64,000 nt of DNA from an uncultured Planctomycetaceae bacterium (GTDB lineage Bacteria; Planctomycetota; Planctomycetia; Pirellulales; Pirellulaceae). The first letter of the stretch is position 1, and every line of letters starts with the position of its first letter. The stretch lies in the NCBI GenBank assembly GCA_937862885.1, contig CALMEE010000101.1:1-64000 (forward strand), written 5' to 3'. Of the stretch, positions 63,281 through 64,000 are shown piece after piece. The notes beneath the pieces are model-generated. The model made no database searches. It was not told where the DNA came from and worked only from the letters and a program-made list of their open reading frames with translations. The position numbers were made by a program, and so were the translations under genes.

Positions 63281-64000
63281 GACGAGTGATACGCTGGGCC
63301 ATCAACAATTCGCCCGCCATGAATACGCTATTGATCGCCACTTTATTAGTTGGCGCCGTCAGCATGATTGTCATGCGCCGCGAAGTCTTTCCCGAGTTCG
63401 AGCTGGAAATCGTGCTGGTTACGGTCGCATATCCAGGTGCCAGTCCGGAAGAGACGGAAAAGGCAATTTGTGAAAAGGTTGAGGCCGCCGTAAAAGACGT
63501 GCAAGGCATTCGCAAACTGACTTCCGTCGCCCGAGAAGGAATGGGGTTTGTGATTATGGAGTTGTCGACCAGTGTCAAAGACGTGCAAAAAGTCGTGAAT
63601 GAGGTCAGATCTCAGATCGAGCAGATCCCCAGTTTTCCTGTAACCGCGGAACAAGCACGTGTACAGCAAATTGTGTTTCGTGCTCCGGCAATTAACGTGG
63701 GTATATTGGCACCGGAAGAGACCGGCCTAGATCCGATTGCTGCTGACTTGCAGCTGCGAGAATTGGCCGAGCAAGTTCGCGACGAAATCTTGCAGTTAAC
63801 TGCGGTCCAGCCGGAGGGGATTCGCGGTTTATTTGCGCCCCTGATCGCGTCGACGACAGCGCCGGCCATCAGTTCAGCGGAAATCATCGCCGCCCGCCCT
63901 TATCAAATCGACGTGGAAGTCCCCGAGGAAAATCTGCGTGACTATCGGCTGAGTTTGGAACAGGTCGCGCAGATCATCCGATCTCAAAACATGGAGTTGC
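63277..64000 (+). CDS. RND efflux permease, N-terminal part (cut by window end)
   Basis: About 241 residues are present. The first membrane helix (MNTLLIATLLVGAVSMIVM) is followed by REVFPEFELEIVLVTVAYPGASPEETEKAICEKVE, typical of HAE-type RND pumps, and the start of the periplasmic porter domain. The rest is outside the window. It is coupled by an ATGA overlap to the adaptor. No outer-membrane factor is visible in the sequenced part. Confidence 0.9.
   Translation, partial: MRRVIRWAINNSPAMNTLLIATLLVGAVSMIVMRREVFPEFELEIVLVTVAYPGASPEETEKAICEKVEAAVKDVQGIRKLTSVAREGMGFVIMELSTSVKDVQKVVNEVRSQIEQIPSFPVTAEQARVQQIVFRAPAINVGILAPEETGLDPIAADLQLRELAEQVRDEILQLTAVQPEGIRGLFAPLIASTTAPAISSAEIIAARPYQIDVEVPEENLRDYRLSLEQVAQIIRSQNMEL

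Overview
The window looks like a chromosomal segment of a planctomycete, probably of the Pirellulales type. The evidence is taxonomic flavour rather than a marker gene: mid-range GC, many TTG/GTG starts, a Ser/Thr kinase with a multi-pass membrane tail, a DUF1573 protein, a Gld-like ABC operon followed by a DUF4340 protein, secreted Gly-rich proteins, very short basic ribosome-type proteins, and poorly clustered housekeeping genes. No rRNA, tRNA, CRISPR array, IS transposase or replication origin was recognised.

0-6.3 kb: the interference half of a type I-G (formerly I-U) CRISPR-Cas system, in the order cas3 (C-terminal end only), csx17, csb1, csb2. Adaptation genes (cas4/cas1, cas2) and an array do not follow. 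Instead there is a four-helix-bundle protein with a C-terminal zinc ribbon, and a 9-bp tandem repeat occurs both upstream of it and inside its coding sequence. An in-frame TAG near the end of cas3 is followed by 45 open acidic codons that run into csx17.

6.7-29.1 kb: an outer-membrane barrel protein, an orphan Wzz-like polysaccharide co-polymerase with a long disordered tail, a membrane Ser/Thr kinase with DFN instead of DFG, then scattered housekeeping genes (mnmD, rdgB, an aminotransferase, purF, trmB, a DNA-3-methyladenine glycosylase, alaS). Among them are a 33-residue bL37-like ribosomal protein, a prenyltransferase-fold secreted protein with a strong terminator, a PHP-domain protein, a TerB/DUF533 protein and a DUF1573 protein.

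29.7-44 kb: a large BNR/sortilin-like secreted protein, a membrane protein with about 520 residues of polar low-complexity sequence, a three-gene ABC/Gld-like operon (ATPase, permease fused to a GldG-type domain, DUF4340) and an EamA-type transporter. A 28-residue basic peptide is encoded at 44.4 kb.

45-50 kb: three secreted proteins on the minus strand, including a Gly-rich/poly-Pro protein with a near-consensus promoter, then thiS-thiG.

50-55.8 kb: a minus-strand RND efflux permease, its adaptor and a TetR regulator, with GACAT/ATGTC half-sites over the regulator start.

55.8-58.5 kb: a cluster of integron-type attC sites without an integrase. Two complete folded sites and two half-sites are oriented like the genes between them. 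One cassette carries a GxxExxY (PD-(D/E)XK-like) gene bracketed by 21-bp inverted repeats.

58.8-64 kb: a D-2-hydroxyacid dehydrogenase, a nucleotidyltransferase-HD protein, and a second TetR-adaptor-RND operon that runs off the window.
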